Origin: JAKFVA01 sp046155225
GTDB taxonomy: Bacteria; Pseudomonadota; Gammaproteobacteria; Burkholderiales; Burkholderiaceae_C
DNA length: 31,686 bases
Reading direction: 5' to 3'
Assembly: GCA_046155225.1 (NCBI GenBank)
Contig: JBJXED010000161.1
Coordinates: 1 to 31,686, forward strand
Of the stretch, positions 1-6,857 are shown piece by piece. Each line of letters opens with the position of its first letter. The stretch's first letter is position 1. The notes below the pieces were generated by a model. The model did not search any database and was not told where the DNA came from. It was given only the letters and a program-made list of their open reading frames with translations. The position numbers and the translations under genes are program-made.

Positions 1-5
1 GTCAA

Positions 6-467
6 GTGGGCGCGTCAGACTTGATAGCGGTTCATCGCTTGCGGGTCGTGCTGGATACCAATGTGCTGCTGTCTGCACTGGTGTTTACAAACGGACAATT
101 GGCGCAGTTGCGGGTGCTCTGGCAAACGCAAGCGTTGACTGCATTGACTTCCAAAGATGCCATACAGGAACTGATTCGGGTGCTGAATTACCCCAAATTC
201 AAATTAGACGATGCAAAGCGGGAGAGCTTGCTGGCCGATCATTTGCCTTATGCGCAGGCCGTGGAGGTTACTGACTCGGCGCTGCTAACCCCGCCAATGC
301 CGCAATGCCGCGACCCCAAAGACCAGATGTTCCTGAGTTTGGCTCAGAGCGCAAAAGCGGACTTTTTGGTAACTGGCGATGAGGATTTGCTCAGCCTTAG
401 CGAATCCAGTTTGAAGCAGGCAACGTTTCGCATCATCACACCTGCGGCACTGCTGAAGGCGTGTTGA
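6..467 (+). CDS. PIN-domain toxin-like protein (COG1569-type putative TA toxin)
   Basis: PIN-fold putative ribonuclease of the type often annotated as 'toxin-antitoxin system toxin component, PIN family'. Visible signature: an N-terminal strand ending in LDTN (Asp17), Glu55 in the second acidic position, a DPKDQMFL segment (Asp103/Asp106) and a late TGDEDLL motif (Asp125/Asp127). These acidic residues form the Mg-dependent active site in PIN proteins. The GTG at 6 is the first possible start in the window, but the frame is open back to base 1. Family members usually begin right before the RVVLDTN strand, so TTG at 39 or a start outside the window is possible. It ends 18 bp before guaA on the same strand. 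No antitoxin can be seen; it would have to lie upstream of the window. Family call is good; toxin activity is only inferred. Confidence 0.8.
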   Translation: MGASDLIAVHRLRVVLDTNVLLSALVFTNGQLAQLRVLWQTQALTALTSKDAIQELIRVLNYPKFKLDDAKRESLLADHLPYAQAVEVTDSALLTPPMPQCRDPKDQMFLSLAQSAKADFLVTGDEDLLSLSESSLKQATFRIITPAALLKAC

Positions 468-485
468 ATTACTGAAAACGAATCC

Positions 486-2096
486 ATGACCCACCACAAA
501 ATCCTCATTCTCGACTTCGGCTCGCAAGTCACCCAGTTGATCGCTAGGCGCGTGCGCGAGGCGCATGTGTATTGCGAAGTGCATCCGTGTGATGTGAGCG
601 AAGACTGGTTGCGAGACTACGCGGCTGACGGCACGCTCAAAGGCATCATTCTGTCGGGCAGTCACGCCAGCATTTACGAGGAAACCACCGACAAAGCGCC
701 AGCCGCTGTGTTTGATCTTGGTTTGCCGGTGCTGGGCATTTGCTACGGCATGCAGGCCATGGCGCAGCTGCTGGGCGGCAATGTTGAGGGCGGCCATCAA
801 CGCGAATTTGGTGCAGCCACGGTGCGCGCACGCGGCCACACGGCCCTGCTCCGTGATATTGCCGACCGCACCAACATAGACGGCCACGGCCTGCTGGATG
901 TGTGGATGAGCCACGGCGACAAAGTCACCGCGCTGCCGCCCGGCTTCAAGCTGATGGCCTCGACTTCCAGTTGTCCCATCGCCGGTATGGCCGACGAAGC
1001 GCGCAGGTTCTACGGCGTGCAGTTTCACCCCGAAGTGACGCACACGACCCAGGGCAAAGCCATTCTTGAGCGGTTTGTACTGGACATTTGCGCCGCCAAG
1101 GCCGACTGGGTCATGCAAGGCCATATTGCGGAAGCGGTGGAGAAAATCCGCGCCCAGGTCGGCAGTGAAGAAGTGATCTTGGGCCTGTCGGGCGGGGTCG
1201 ATTCGTCGGTGGCGGCGGCGCTGATACACCGCGCCATTGGCGGCCAGCTTACCTGCGTGTTTGTGGACCACGGTCTGCTGCGCCTGCATGAAGGCGACAG
1301 GGTGATGGACATGTTTGTCGGTCAACTGCACGCGAAGGTGATACGGGTTGACGCCAGCGCGCAGTTCATGGGCCAGCTGGAGGGGGTGAGCGAACCCGAG
1401 GCCAAGCGCAAAATCATCGGACGCGAATTTGTCGAGGTGTTCAAGGCGCAGGCGGCGCAACTGCAAAACGCCAAGTGGCTGGCCCAGGGCACGATCTACC
1501 CTGACGTGATCGAGTCGGGCGGCGCGCAGGGCAGCAGTGGCGGCAAAAAAGCCGTCACCATCAAAAGCCACCACAACGTCGGCGGCCTGCCCGAGCAGCT
1601 GGGCCTGAAGCTGCTGGAGCCGCTGCGAGATTTGTTCAAGGACGAAGTCCGCGAGCTGGGCGTGGCGCTGGGCCTGCCGCCTGCGATGGTGCATCGCCAT
1701 CCGTTTCCGGGACCCGGTCTGGGTGTGCGCATTTTGGGCGAGGTCAAACCTGCGTATGCCGATTTGCTGCGGCGTGCCGATGCGATTTTCATGGAAGAGC
1801 TGCGCCACACGCGCGATGAAAAAACGGGCAAGACCTGGTACGAACTGACGAGCCAGGCGTTTGCCGTGTTCTTGCCGGTCAAAAGCGTCGGCGTGATGGG
1901 TGACGGCCGCACTTACGACTACGTGGTCGCGCTGCGCGCCGTGCAAACCAGTGACTTCATGACCGCCGACTGGGCCGAGCTGCCCTACGCATTGCTCAAA
2001 AAAACCTCCAGCCGCATCATCAACGAGGTGCGCGGCATCAACCGGGTGGTCTACGACATTTCGAGCAAGCCGCCGGCCACGATCGAGTGGGAGTGA
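486..2096 (+). CDS. guaA: GMP synthase (glutamine-hydrolysing)
   Basis: Cytoplasmic enzyme that aminates XMP to GMP using glutamine and ATP, the last step of de novo guanine nucleotide synthesis. Full length at 536 aa. The N-terminal class I amidotransferase domain has the nucleophile Cys86 in GICYGMQ and the His181/Glu183 pair in FHPEV. The ATP-pyrophosphatase domain has the P-loop SGGVDSS at 235-241, and the C-terminal dimerisation domain ends in the canonical PPATIEWE. The SGSHAS sequence near residue 57 is typical of betaproteobacterial GuaA. ATG at 486 gives the expected start (MTHHKILILDFGSQ); no good Shine-Dalgarno sequence precedes it. guaB often precedes guaA in this order, but here a PIN toxin-like gene sits immediately upstream. 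The call is very secure. Confidence 0.98.
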   Translation: MTHHKILILDFGSQVTQLIARRVREAHVYCEVHPCDVSEDWLRDYAADGTLKGIILSGSHASIYEETTDKAPAAVFDLGLPVLGICYGMQAMAQLLGGNVEGGHQREFGAATVRARGHTALLRDIADRTNIDGHGLLDVWMSHGDKVTALPPGFKLMASTSSCPIAGMADEARRFYGVQFHPEVTHTTQGKAILERFVLDICAAKADWVMQGHIAEAVEKIRAQVGSEEVILGLSGGVDSSVAAALIHRAIGGQLTCVFVDHGLLRLHEGDRVMDMFVGQLHAKVIRVDASAQFMGQLEGVSEPEAKRKIIGREFVEVFKAQAAQLQNAKWLAQGTIYPDVIESGGAQGSSGGKKAVTIKSHHNVGGLPEQLGLKLLEPLRDLFKDEVRELGVALGLPPAMVHRHPFPGPGLGVRILGEVKPAYADLLRRADAIFMEELRHTRDEKTGKTWYELTSQAFAVFLPVKSVGVMGDGRTYDYVVALRAVQTSDFMTADWAELPYALLKKTSSRIINEVRGINRVVYDISSKPPATIEWE

Positions 2097-2104
2097 GGGT
2101 TCTA

Positions 2105-2167
2105 TGCTATTTATTTTTATAGCAACACCTGCAATAAACACCTTGGCTAGAGGCCAATTTGATGCAT
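2105..2167 (+). repeat. Dispersed 32-bp-core repeat, copy 1, with 5' hairpin
   Basis: An AT-rich element just after guaA. A perfect 6-bp inverted repeat (TGCTAT, 8-nt loop, ATAGCA; 2105-2124) leads into the 32-bp core at 2119-2150, which runs from ATAGC to GGCTAG. A short tail (GGCCAATTTGATGC) follows. The same 32-bp spacing occurs at 6314, 13459, 17652 (inverted) and 26266. The hairpin could help end guaA transcription, but it lacks a GC-rich stem and a clear U tract after it. Confidence 0.75.
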
Positions 2168-2223
2168 AAAGCCGGCTTAAAGTGCTTATTTTTGGCCGTC
2201 AGCGCCTTTGGCGCGGCTTGGCC

Positions 2224-2952
2224 ATGACACCGGGCTACCAGACCAAGCGCGAGCAGATTGCGGTGCTGGGCGTGGCTGACTTGCAAATCCGCTCGCTACT
2301 GGACCGCCAACAGTTCTACGACCCGCAGGGCCGGGCCAGCCGCTTGGGCATTTCGTCCGCCGCCTGGCCGCTGTTTGGCCAGCTCTGGCCGTCGGGCGTG
2401 CAGCTGGCGGCGCGGCTGGCGCTGCGGCCCGTGGCGGCGGCTGAGCGTATCTTGGAGATTGGCTGCGGCCTGGCGCTGGCCAGTCTGGTAGGCCACCGGC
2501 GCGGTGCCGACGTGACGGCCAGTGATTGCCACCCGCTGGCGGCAGATTTTTTGCGCCGCAATGTGCGCTTGAACCACCTGCTGCCAATGAAATACCGCCA
2601 CGGCCGCTGGGGCGCGGCGCAGGCCAGTCATGGCGCACCCGACCTGCTGCTGGCCCGCGCGGTGCACGGTGAGTACGACTTGATCATTGGCAGTGACGTG
2701 CTCTACGAGCGAGACGATGCAGGCCTTCTGGCCTGCTTTATTGCAGCGCATGCGTCGCCGCAGGCTGAAGTCTGGATCGTGGATCCCAACCGCGACAACC
2801 GAAGCGCCTTTACCCGGCACATGGCTCGGCTGGGATTCGGCATGCGGCAAGAGTTGCTGCACAGCCTGGCGTCGGTTAGCACCTTGGCCTATCGCGGGCG
2901 CTTGCTGGTCTACAAGCGCAGCGCTGGGTCAGTAAGCACACAAGCCGCCTGA
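2224..2952 (+). CDS. Class I SAM-dependent methyltransferase (COG3897-like)
   Basis: A 242-residue Rossmann-fold methyltransferase related to the 'predicted nicotinamide N-methyase' and lysine-methyltransferase-like group; the true substrate is unknown. SAM-binding motif I is ILEIGCG at 76-82, the acidic residue after strand 2 is Asp101 (ASDCHP), and the strand-4 segment is DLIIGSDVLYER. The N-terminal WPLFGQLWPSG segment, which packs on the substrate side in this group, is present. I chose ATG at 2224 because the GTG at 2182 would add 14 residues that run almost directly out of the upstream repeat; neither start has a clear ribosome binding site. The gene appears to be a single transcription unit between guaA and the GAF gene. 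Confidence 0.82.
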   Translation: MTPGYQTKREQIAVLGVADLQIRSLLDRQQFYDPQGRASRLGISSAAWPLFGQLWPSGVQLAARLALRPVAAAERILEIGCGLALASLVGHRRGADVTASDCHPLAADFLRRNVRLNHLLPMKYRHGRWGAAQASHGAPDLLLARAVHGEYDLIIGSDVLYERDDAGLLACFIAAHASPQAEVWIVDPNRDNRSAFTRHMARLGFGMRQELLHSLASVSTLAYRGRLLVYKRSAGSVSTQAA

Positions 2953-3013
2953 TGGCGGATGCGATTGCGCTAAAGTCAGGTAATACCTACGGTTTTCTCA
3001 CGCTTTTCTACTG

Positions 3014-4060
3014 ATGCTGCCTGCCCCCATTCCCGATGGCGATGAAGAACGCGTCGCGCAATTGCGCGAGTTTTACTGCGTTTTCGCGCCGCGTGAGGAG
3101 CGTTTTGACCGCATTACCCGTCTGGCCCGCAAGCTCCTGGAGGTGCCGCTGTGCTGCATCTCCATTGCCGATGACTACGAGGTGTGGTTTTTGTCCGAGC
3201 AGGGCTTTGCTGCCAGCCGAACGCGGCGCGACACCTCGCTGTGTGGCCACACCTTGGGTGCTCGTCACCTGCTGACCGTGACCGACACCTTGCTGGACGA
3301 CCGCTTTGTCGACAACCCACACGTCGCCGCCGCCCCTTTTATGCGCGCCTACGCCGGCGTTCCGCTGGAGATTGAGCCTGGCTTGTATGCCGGCACCTTG
3401 TGCGTGATGGATACCACGCCGCGCCAGTTCAGTCCCGAAGAGCTGCAAAGCCTGCAAGACCTGGCGGCCATGGTGGTGGCTGAAATCCGGCTGAATATGA
3501 ATATTGACCGGCGCAGCTTGGGCGATCATTTCTTGCGCGGACTCGGTCACAACCTGCGCGCGGAGTTGATCGACGCTGTCACCGGCTGCTGGAATTCGAT
3601 TGGCCTGGCCGAATTGCTGAGGCGGCTGGACAATTCCCCTCCCGGCAAGCCGCTGACCCTGGTGCGTCTGCAGGTCGAGGTATTTGCCAGACTCAACGCT
3701 TTGTTTGGGCAAAAAGCGGACTTGGTCGTTAGCGCCTTGGCTCAGCAAATTCGCCGCACTTATTCAGAGCGAGCCGTGTTTTGCCGTCCTTTTGACAACA
3801 GTTTTGTGGTTATTTTCGAGAGTGATGTCGCGCTCGCACAGAACCTGTTTGCCTGCGCTCTGCGGCCGCATTTGCAGCAGGAGCGCTTTGAAGTAATGCT
3901 GCCGTCTTTTCCGCGCCCGTTTGAAATTTTGACGCAGTCTGCGGCGGTGGTTTTTAACCCAGCCAGCGGAGAAGCCTGGTGCGCTGCTGCGGCATGGCAA
4001 GCGGTTGGCGAGGCGCTGGCCGCACAGCCGCCGATGCCGCGCAAGAAAGTCCTGGCATGA
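3014..4060 (+). CDS. GAF-domain protein with degenerate GGDEF-like C-terminus
   Basis: Likely cytoplasmic sensor or regulator of 348 aa. Residues about 25-160 read as a GAF domain of the type found before diguanylate cyclases (FDRITRLARKLL, a central SLCGHT, YAGVPL, GTLCVMD). From about residue 183 the sequence follows a GGDEF domain: DAVTGCWNSIGLAELL matches the usual D-LTG-xNR-xxL start, and VEVFARLNALFGQKADLVVSAL matches the helix around the INDxxGHxxGD loop. The position of the GGDEF signature itself reads FDNSF (260-264), so the catalytic turn is lost. It is therefore unlikely to make cyclic di-GMP; a purely regulatory role is inferred. Its stop codon overlaps the start of the next small gene (ATGA), which suggests translational coupling. 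Confidence 0.75.
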   Translation: MLPAPIPDGDEERVAQLREFYCVFAPREERFDRITRLARKLLEVPLCCISIADDYEVWFLSEQGFAASRTRRDTSLCGHTLGARHLLTVTDTLLDDRFVDNPHVAAAPFMRAYAGVPLEIEPGLYAGTLCVMDTTPRQFSPEELQSLQDLAAMVVAEIRLNMNIDRRSLGDHFLRGLGHNLRAELIDAVTGCWNSIGLAELLRRLDNSPPGKPLTLVRLQVEVFARLNALFGQKADLVVSALAQQIRRTYSERAVFCRPFDNSFVVIFESDVALAQNLFACALRPHLQQERFEVMLPSFPRPFEILTQSAAVVFNPASGEAWCAAAAWQAVGEALAAQPPMPRKKVLA

Positions 4061-4299
4061 AAGGGCTGCTCGGTTTGGCGGGCTTGTTGTTGACGCTGGC
4101 CGTGGTCGGTGTGCTGGTGAAAAAGCAGTTGGCCGCGGTGTCACAGCCCGTGCCTGCACTCACCTTGCCTGTCCCCGCTGGTGCCGCCAGCGTGGCCGCT
4201 CCGGGCACCAGCCAGAGCCCGCAAGCCTTGCCGCAGCAATACAAACAAGCGGTGGAAGGCGCGTTGCAGCAAGCCCGGCCTATGCCTGATGGCCAGTGA
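4057..4299 (+). CDS. Small single-pass membrane protein, unknown function
   Basis: An 80-residue protein with one N-terminal hydrophobic helix (about residues 4-20, preceded by MKG and followed by KK) and an Ala/Pro-rich tail of about 55 residues that is probably disordered. With one helix and two lysines after it, the tail's orientation is uncertain. I do not recognise a family. The start is set by the ATGA overlap with the GAF gene, and its own stop overlaps the next start (TGATG at 4297-4301). It is therefore the middle member of a tightly coupled three-gene unit with the GAF protein and the TadA fusion. The overlaps at both ends are the best evidence that it is a real gene. An in-frame extension back to 3979 exists but lies within the GAF gene and is less likely. 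Confidence 0.65.
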   Translation: MKGLLGLAGLLLTLAVVGVLVKKQLAAVSQPVPALTLPVPAGAASVAAPGTSQSPQALPQQYKQAVEGALQQARPMPDGQ

Positions 4300-5711
4300 T
4301 GCCCGCCGCCGTACCCACCACCCCATGGATGCAGCAAGCGCTTGCGCAGGCCAGGCTGGCGCAAGCGGCAGGTGAGGTACCGGTGGGTGCCGTGGTGGTG
4401 CATGCGGGGCAAGTCATTGCGCGGGGGCACAACACCTGCAGCGCGCGAAATGACCCGGCCGGCCATGCAGAAATCAACGCGCTGCGGGCTGCGGCGCAGG
4501 TACTGGGCAATTACCGGCTCGATGAATGCGATCTCTATGTGACGCTGGAGCCTTGCGCCATGTGCGCCGGTGCCATATTGCATGCGCGCATCAAGCGGCT
4601 GGTGTTTGGCGCGCCCGAGCCTAAAACCGGCGCGGCCGGCTCGGTCATCAACCTGTTTGCGCAAACCCGTCTCAACCACCAGACCGAGGTGCAGGGCGGT
4701 GAGTTGGCGCATGAATGTGGCCAGTTGCTGAGTGACTTTTTTACACACCGCCGCCAGGAGAAAAAAATGCTGACCGACCCCTTGCGCGAAGATGCCTTGC
4801 GCACCCCCGACGCCGCCTTTGCCAACCTGCCGGGCTACCCCTGGCCAGCGCACTACATCAGTGATCTGCCCAGTCTGGCGGGCCTGCGCATGCATTACCT
4901 GGATGTCGCTGCGCAGGCCGCCACGGCACCTGCTGCCGATGCCGATGCCGCAGCGTCCACCACTTGGCTGTGCCTGCACGGCAACCCGGCGTGGAGCTAC
5001 CTGTACCGCAAGATGATTCCGCCGCTGCAAGAAGCGGGCAGGGTGGTGGTGCCCGATTTGATCGGTTTTGGCAAGAGCGACAAGCCCAAAAAAGCCTCGG
5101 CGCACAGCTTTACTTGGCACCGTCAGGTGCTGCTCGAATTCATCGAACGGCTTGACTTGCGCAATGTGGTGCTGGTGGTGCAGGACTGGGGCGGCCTGCT
5201 GGGCCTGACCTTGCCCTTGGCAGCGCCACAGCGCTACAAGGGACTGCTGGTGATGAACACCGCGCTGGCCACGGGCGATGTGCCGTTGTCGGCCGGGTTT
5301 TTGGCCTGGCGCGCCATGTGCGAGAACAACCCCGATTTCGATGTGGCCCGCTTGTTTGCGCGGGGCAACGCCCAACTGCCGCCAGACGAATGTGCCGCCT
5401 ACAACGCGCCATTTCCGGACACCGGCCACCGCGCTGCGCTGCGCGCTTTCCCGCCGATGGTGCCCGAGTTTGAAGACTCGGACGGTGCCGCCATCTCGCG
5501 CCAGGCGCGCACTTTTTGGCGTGAGCAGTGGACAGGCCAAAGCCTGATGGCCATTGGCGTGCAAGACCCGGTGCTTGGCCCGCCGGTCATGCACGGTTTG
5601 CGCAAGCTGATTCGCGGCTGCCCCGAGCCGGTGCTGCTGGAAGAAGCCGGGCATTTTGTGCAAGAGCATGGGCAAGGCATTGCGCAGCGTGCGGCGGTTT
5701 ATTTCAAATAA
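4299..5711 (+). CDS. tadA: TadA tRNA adenosine deaminase fused to DhlA-like haloalkane dehalogenase
   Basis: One open frame of 470 aa encodes two unrelated enzymes. Residues 1 to about 152 are a complete TadA, the essential deaminase that makes inosine at the tRNA-Arg(ACG) wobble base: zinc/proton-shuttle motif HAEIN (His56, Glu58) and PCAMC (Cys86, Cys89). Residues from 157 are an alpha/beta-hydrolase of haloalkane dehalogenase subfamily I: LHGNPAWSYLYRK, nucleophile Asp296 in VVQDWGG with halide Trp297, a second Trp337, acid Asp423 and base His452 in AGHFVQEHG. From memory the sequence aligns closely with Xanthobacter DhlA. The junction reads CAG GAG A7 TG: AGGAG lies 6 nt before an in-frame ATG at 4767, so the dehalogenase may also be made alone. 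Removing one A would end TadA at once (TGC TGA). The alternative start is GTG 4296. Confidence 0.88.
   Translation: MPAAVPTTPWMQQALAQARLAQAAGEVPVGAVVVHAGQVIARGHNTCSARNDPAGHAEINALRAAAQVLGNYRLDECDLYVTLEPCAMCAGAILHARIKRLVFGAPEPKTGAAGSVINLFAQTRLNHQTEVQGGELAHECGQLLSDFFTHRRQEKKMLTDPLREDALRTPDAAFANLPGYPWPAHYISDLPSLAGLRMHYLDVAAQAATAPAADADAAASTTWLCLHGNPAWSYLYRKMIPPLQEAGRVVVPDLIGFGKSDKPKKASAHSFTWHRQVLLEFIERLDLRNVVLVVQDWGGLLGLTLPLAAPQRYKGLLVMNTALATGDVPLSAGFLAWRAMCENNPDFDVARLFARGNAQLPPDECAAYNAPFPDTGHRAALRAFPPMVPEFEDSDGAAISRQARTFWREQWTGQSLMAIGVQDPVLGPPVMHGLRKLIRGCPEPVLLEEAGHFVQEHGQGIAQRAAVYFK
4756..4769 (+). promoter_or_regulatory. Internal Shine-Dalgarno, A7 tract and ATG at the TadA/dehalogenase junction
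   Basis: AGGAG (4756-4760), six A, then ATG (4767-4769), in frame with both halves of the fusion. This is one of the best ribosome binding sites in the window. The run of seven A (4761-4767) is also a homopolymer long enough for polymerase slippage. With six A the upstream frame would read AAA AAA TGC TGA, stopping TadA while leaving the dehalogenase start intact. It can be a real regulatory junction, a recent fusion scar, or a one-base sequencing error. Confidence 0.7.
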
Positions 5712-5758
5712 CGCCCGGCGCATTCCAAGCCGCCGGCCAGTGGCCAGAAAATCAACGA

Positions 5759-6775
5759 ATGGGATACTCGCAAGCTGTGAGCCCACATATTTACATTTAC
5801 TCTCCCAGCGGCGCGGTGCGTGACAAGGCAGCGTTCAAGCGCGGCGTCCGCCACTTGCAAGCACACGGCTATGCGGTGGAAATTGACCCCAGCGCGCTGC
5901 ACAGCCACCAGCGCTTTGCCGGTGACGACAGCACCCGTCTGGCGGCCATTTCGCGCGCTGCGGCCAGCGGTGCCGACGTGGCACTGACCACACGCGGTGG
6001 CTACGGCTTGAGCCGCTTGCTGCCGCAGCTTCCCTATAAAGCCATTGCCAAAAGTATTGCCAAAGGCACGCAATGGGTCGGTTTCAGTGACTTCACCGCC
6101 CTGCAACTGGCCTTGCTCGCGCAAATCGGCGCCGTGACTTGGGCCGGTCCGGCACTGGGGGAGGATTTCGGTGCCGCGGCCGGTGCCGACGACATCATGC
6201 AGGCGTGTTTTGAGGACTTGCTGCTGGGGCAGGGGGAGGGTGCGGGTTGGCGCTTGGGGCGTGAAAAAGCCAATATAGCTGCCACCAGCGTGGCTAGCAA
6301 TAATTCAAAAACTATAGCACTACCGGCAAGTAATACATTGGCTAGAAGTGATTTTCATATAAAAAAAGCACATTTATGGGGTGGGAACCTGTCGGTACTG
6401 GCCAGTCTGGTCGGCACCCCGTATTGCCCGGATTGGAAGCGCCAAACCCAGCGCGGCGTACTGTTTTTGGAAGACGTGGGCGAGCATCCGTACCGCATTG
6501 AGCGGCTGCTCACGCAGTTGTTGCACATGGGGGTGCTGGCGTCACAGCAAGCTGTCGTTCTGGGCCAATTCACCGGCTACCGGGCTGTGCCGCACGACCG
6601 CGGGTTTAACTTTGCCAGCGTAGTGCAGTGGCTGCGCAGCCAACTCAAGATTCCCGTGCTGACGAATTTACCTTTCGGCCATGTGGCCACCAAAGTGCTT
6701 TTGCCCGTCGGCGCAACCGTGAGTTTGACGGTGGAGGGCAGCCAGGCTTTGCTCTTCTGGGGTCACCACCACTGA
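5759..6775 (+). CDS. ldcA: LD-carboxypeptidase (peptidase family S66)
   Basis: Cytoplasmic serine peptidase that removes the terminal D-Ala from murein tetrapeptides during cell-wall recycling. Of 338 aa, the N-terminal part has TTRGGYGLSRLLP and the nucleophile Ser110 in GFSDFTAL; the C-terminal part has Glu238 in VLFLEDVGE and His308 in LPFGHVATK, completing the S66 Ser-Glu-His triad. I start at ATG 5759 (MGYSQAVSPHIYIYSPSG) because upstream codons overlap the dehalogenase. The link between the two lobes, residues about 170-203, is unusual: it is AT-rich and is built from two units of the dispersed repeat (IAATSVAS and IALPASNTLAR) just before the conserved LWGGNLSVLASLVGTPY. Family members normally have a short linker here. 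It follows the fusion gene by 47 bp and may be cotranscribed. Confidence 0.92.
   Translation: MGYSQAVSPHIYIYSPSGAVRDKAAFKRGVRHLQAHGYAVEIDPSALHSHQRFAGDDSTRLAAISRAAASGADVALTTRGGYGLSRLLPQLPYKAIAKSIAKGTQWVGFSDFTALQLALLAQIGAVTWAGPALGEDFGAAAGADDIMQACFEDLLLGQGEGAGWRLGREKANIAATSVASNNSKTIALPASNTLARSDFHIKKAHLWGGNLSVLASLVGTPYCPDWKRQTQRGVLFLEDVGEHPYRIERLLTQLLHMGVLASQQAVVLGQFTGYRAVPHDRGFNFASVVQWLRSQLKIPVLTNLPFGHVATKVLLPVGATVSLTVEGSQALLFWGHHH
6275..6345 (+). repeat. Dispersed repeat, copy 2 (full core plus shortened unit), inside ldcA
   Basis: Two ATAGC...GGCTAG units in tandem. The first is shortened (6275-6297, 23 bp) and the second is the full 32 bp (6314-6345). Both are in the reading frame of ldcA; their starts are 39 bp (13 codons) apart, and they encode IAATSVAS and IALPASNTLAR. 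The stretch 6270-6370 is clearly more AT-rich than the gene around it. Confidence 0.75.
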
Positions 6776-6857
6776 GCGTACTGGCGACTTGCCTACGCCA
6801 AGGCGCAATCAGCATTAAAGTGCTGGCTGCTGTTTTACTTCACTCCCCCTCTTTGCC

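Noticed and set aside
285..2141. A 618-codon open frame on the minus strand across guaA
   Set aside because: It lies wholly antisense to a certain GuaA gene and its translation is a His/Gln/Arg-rich product of GC-rich codon shadows, with no domain.
3954..5786. A 610-codon minus-strand open frame opposite the TadA-dehalogenase fusion
   Set aside because: Antisense shadow of a clear two-domain enzyme gene; low-complexity composition and no family motifs.
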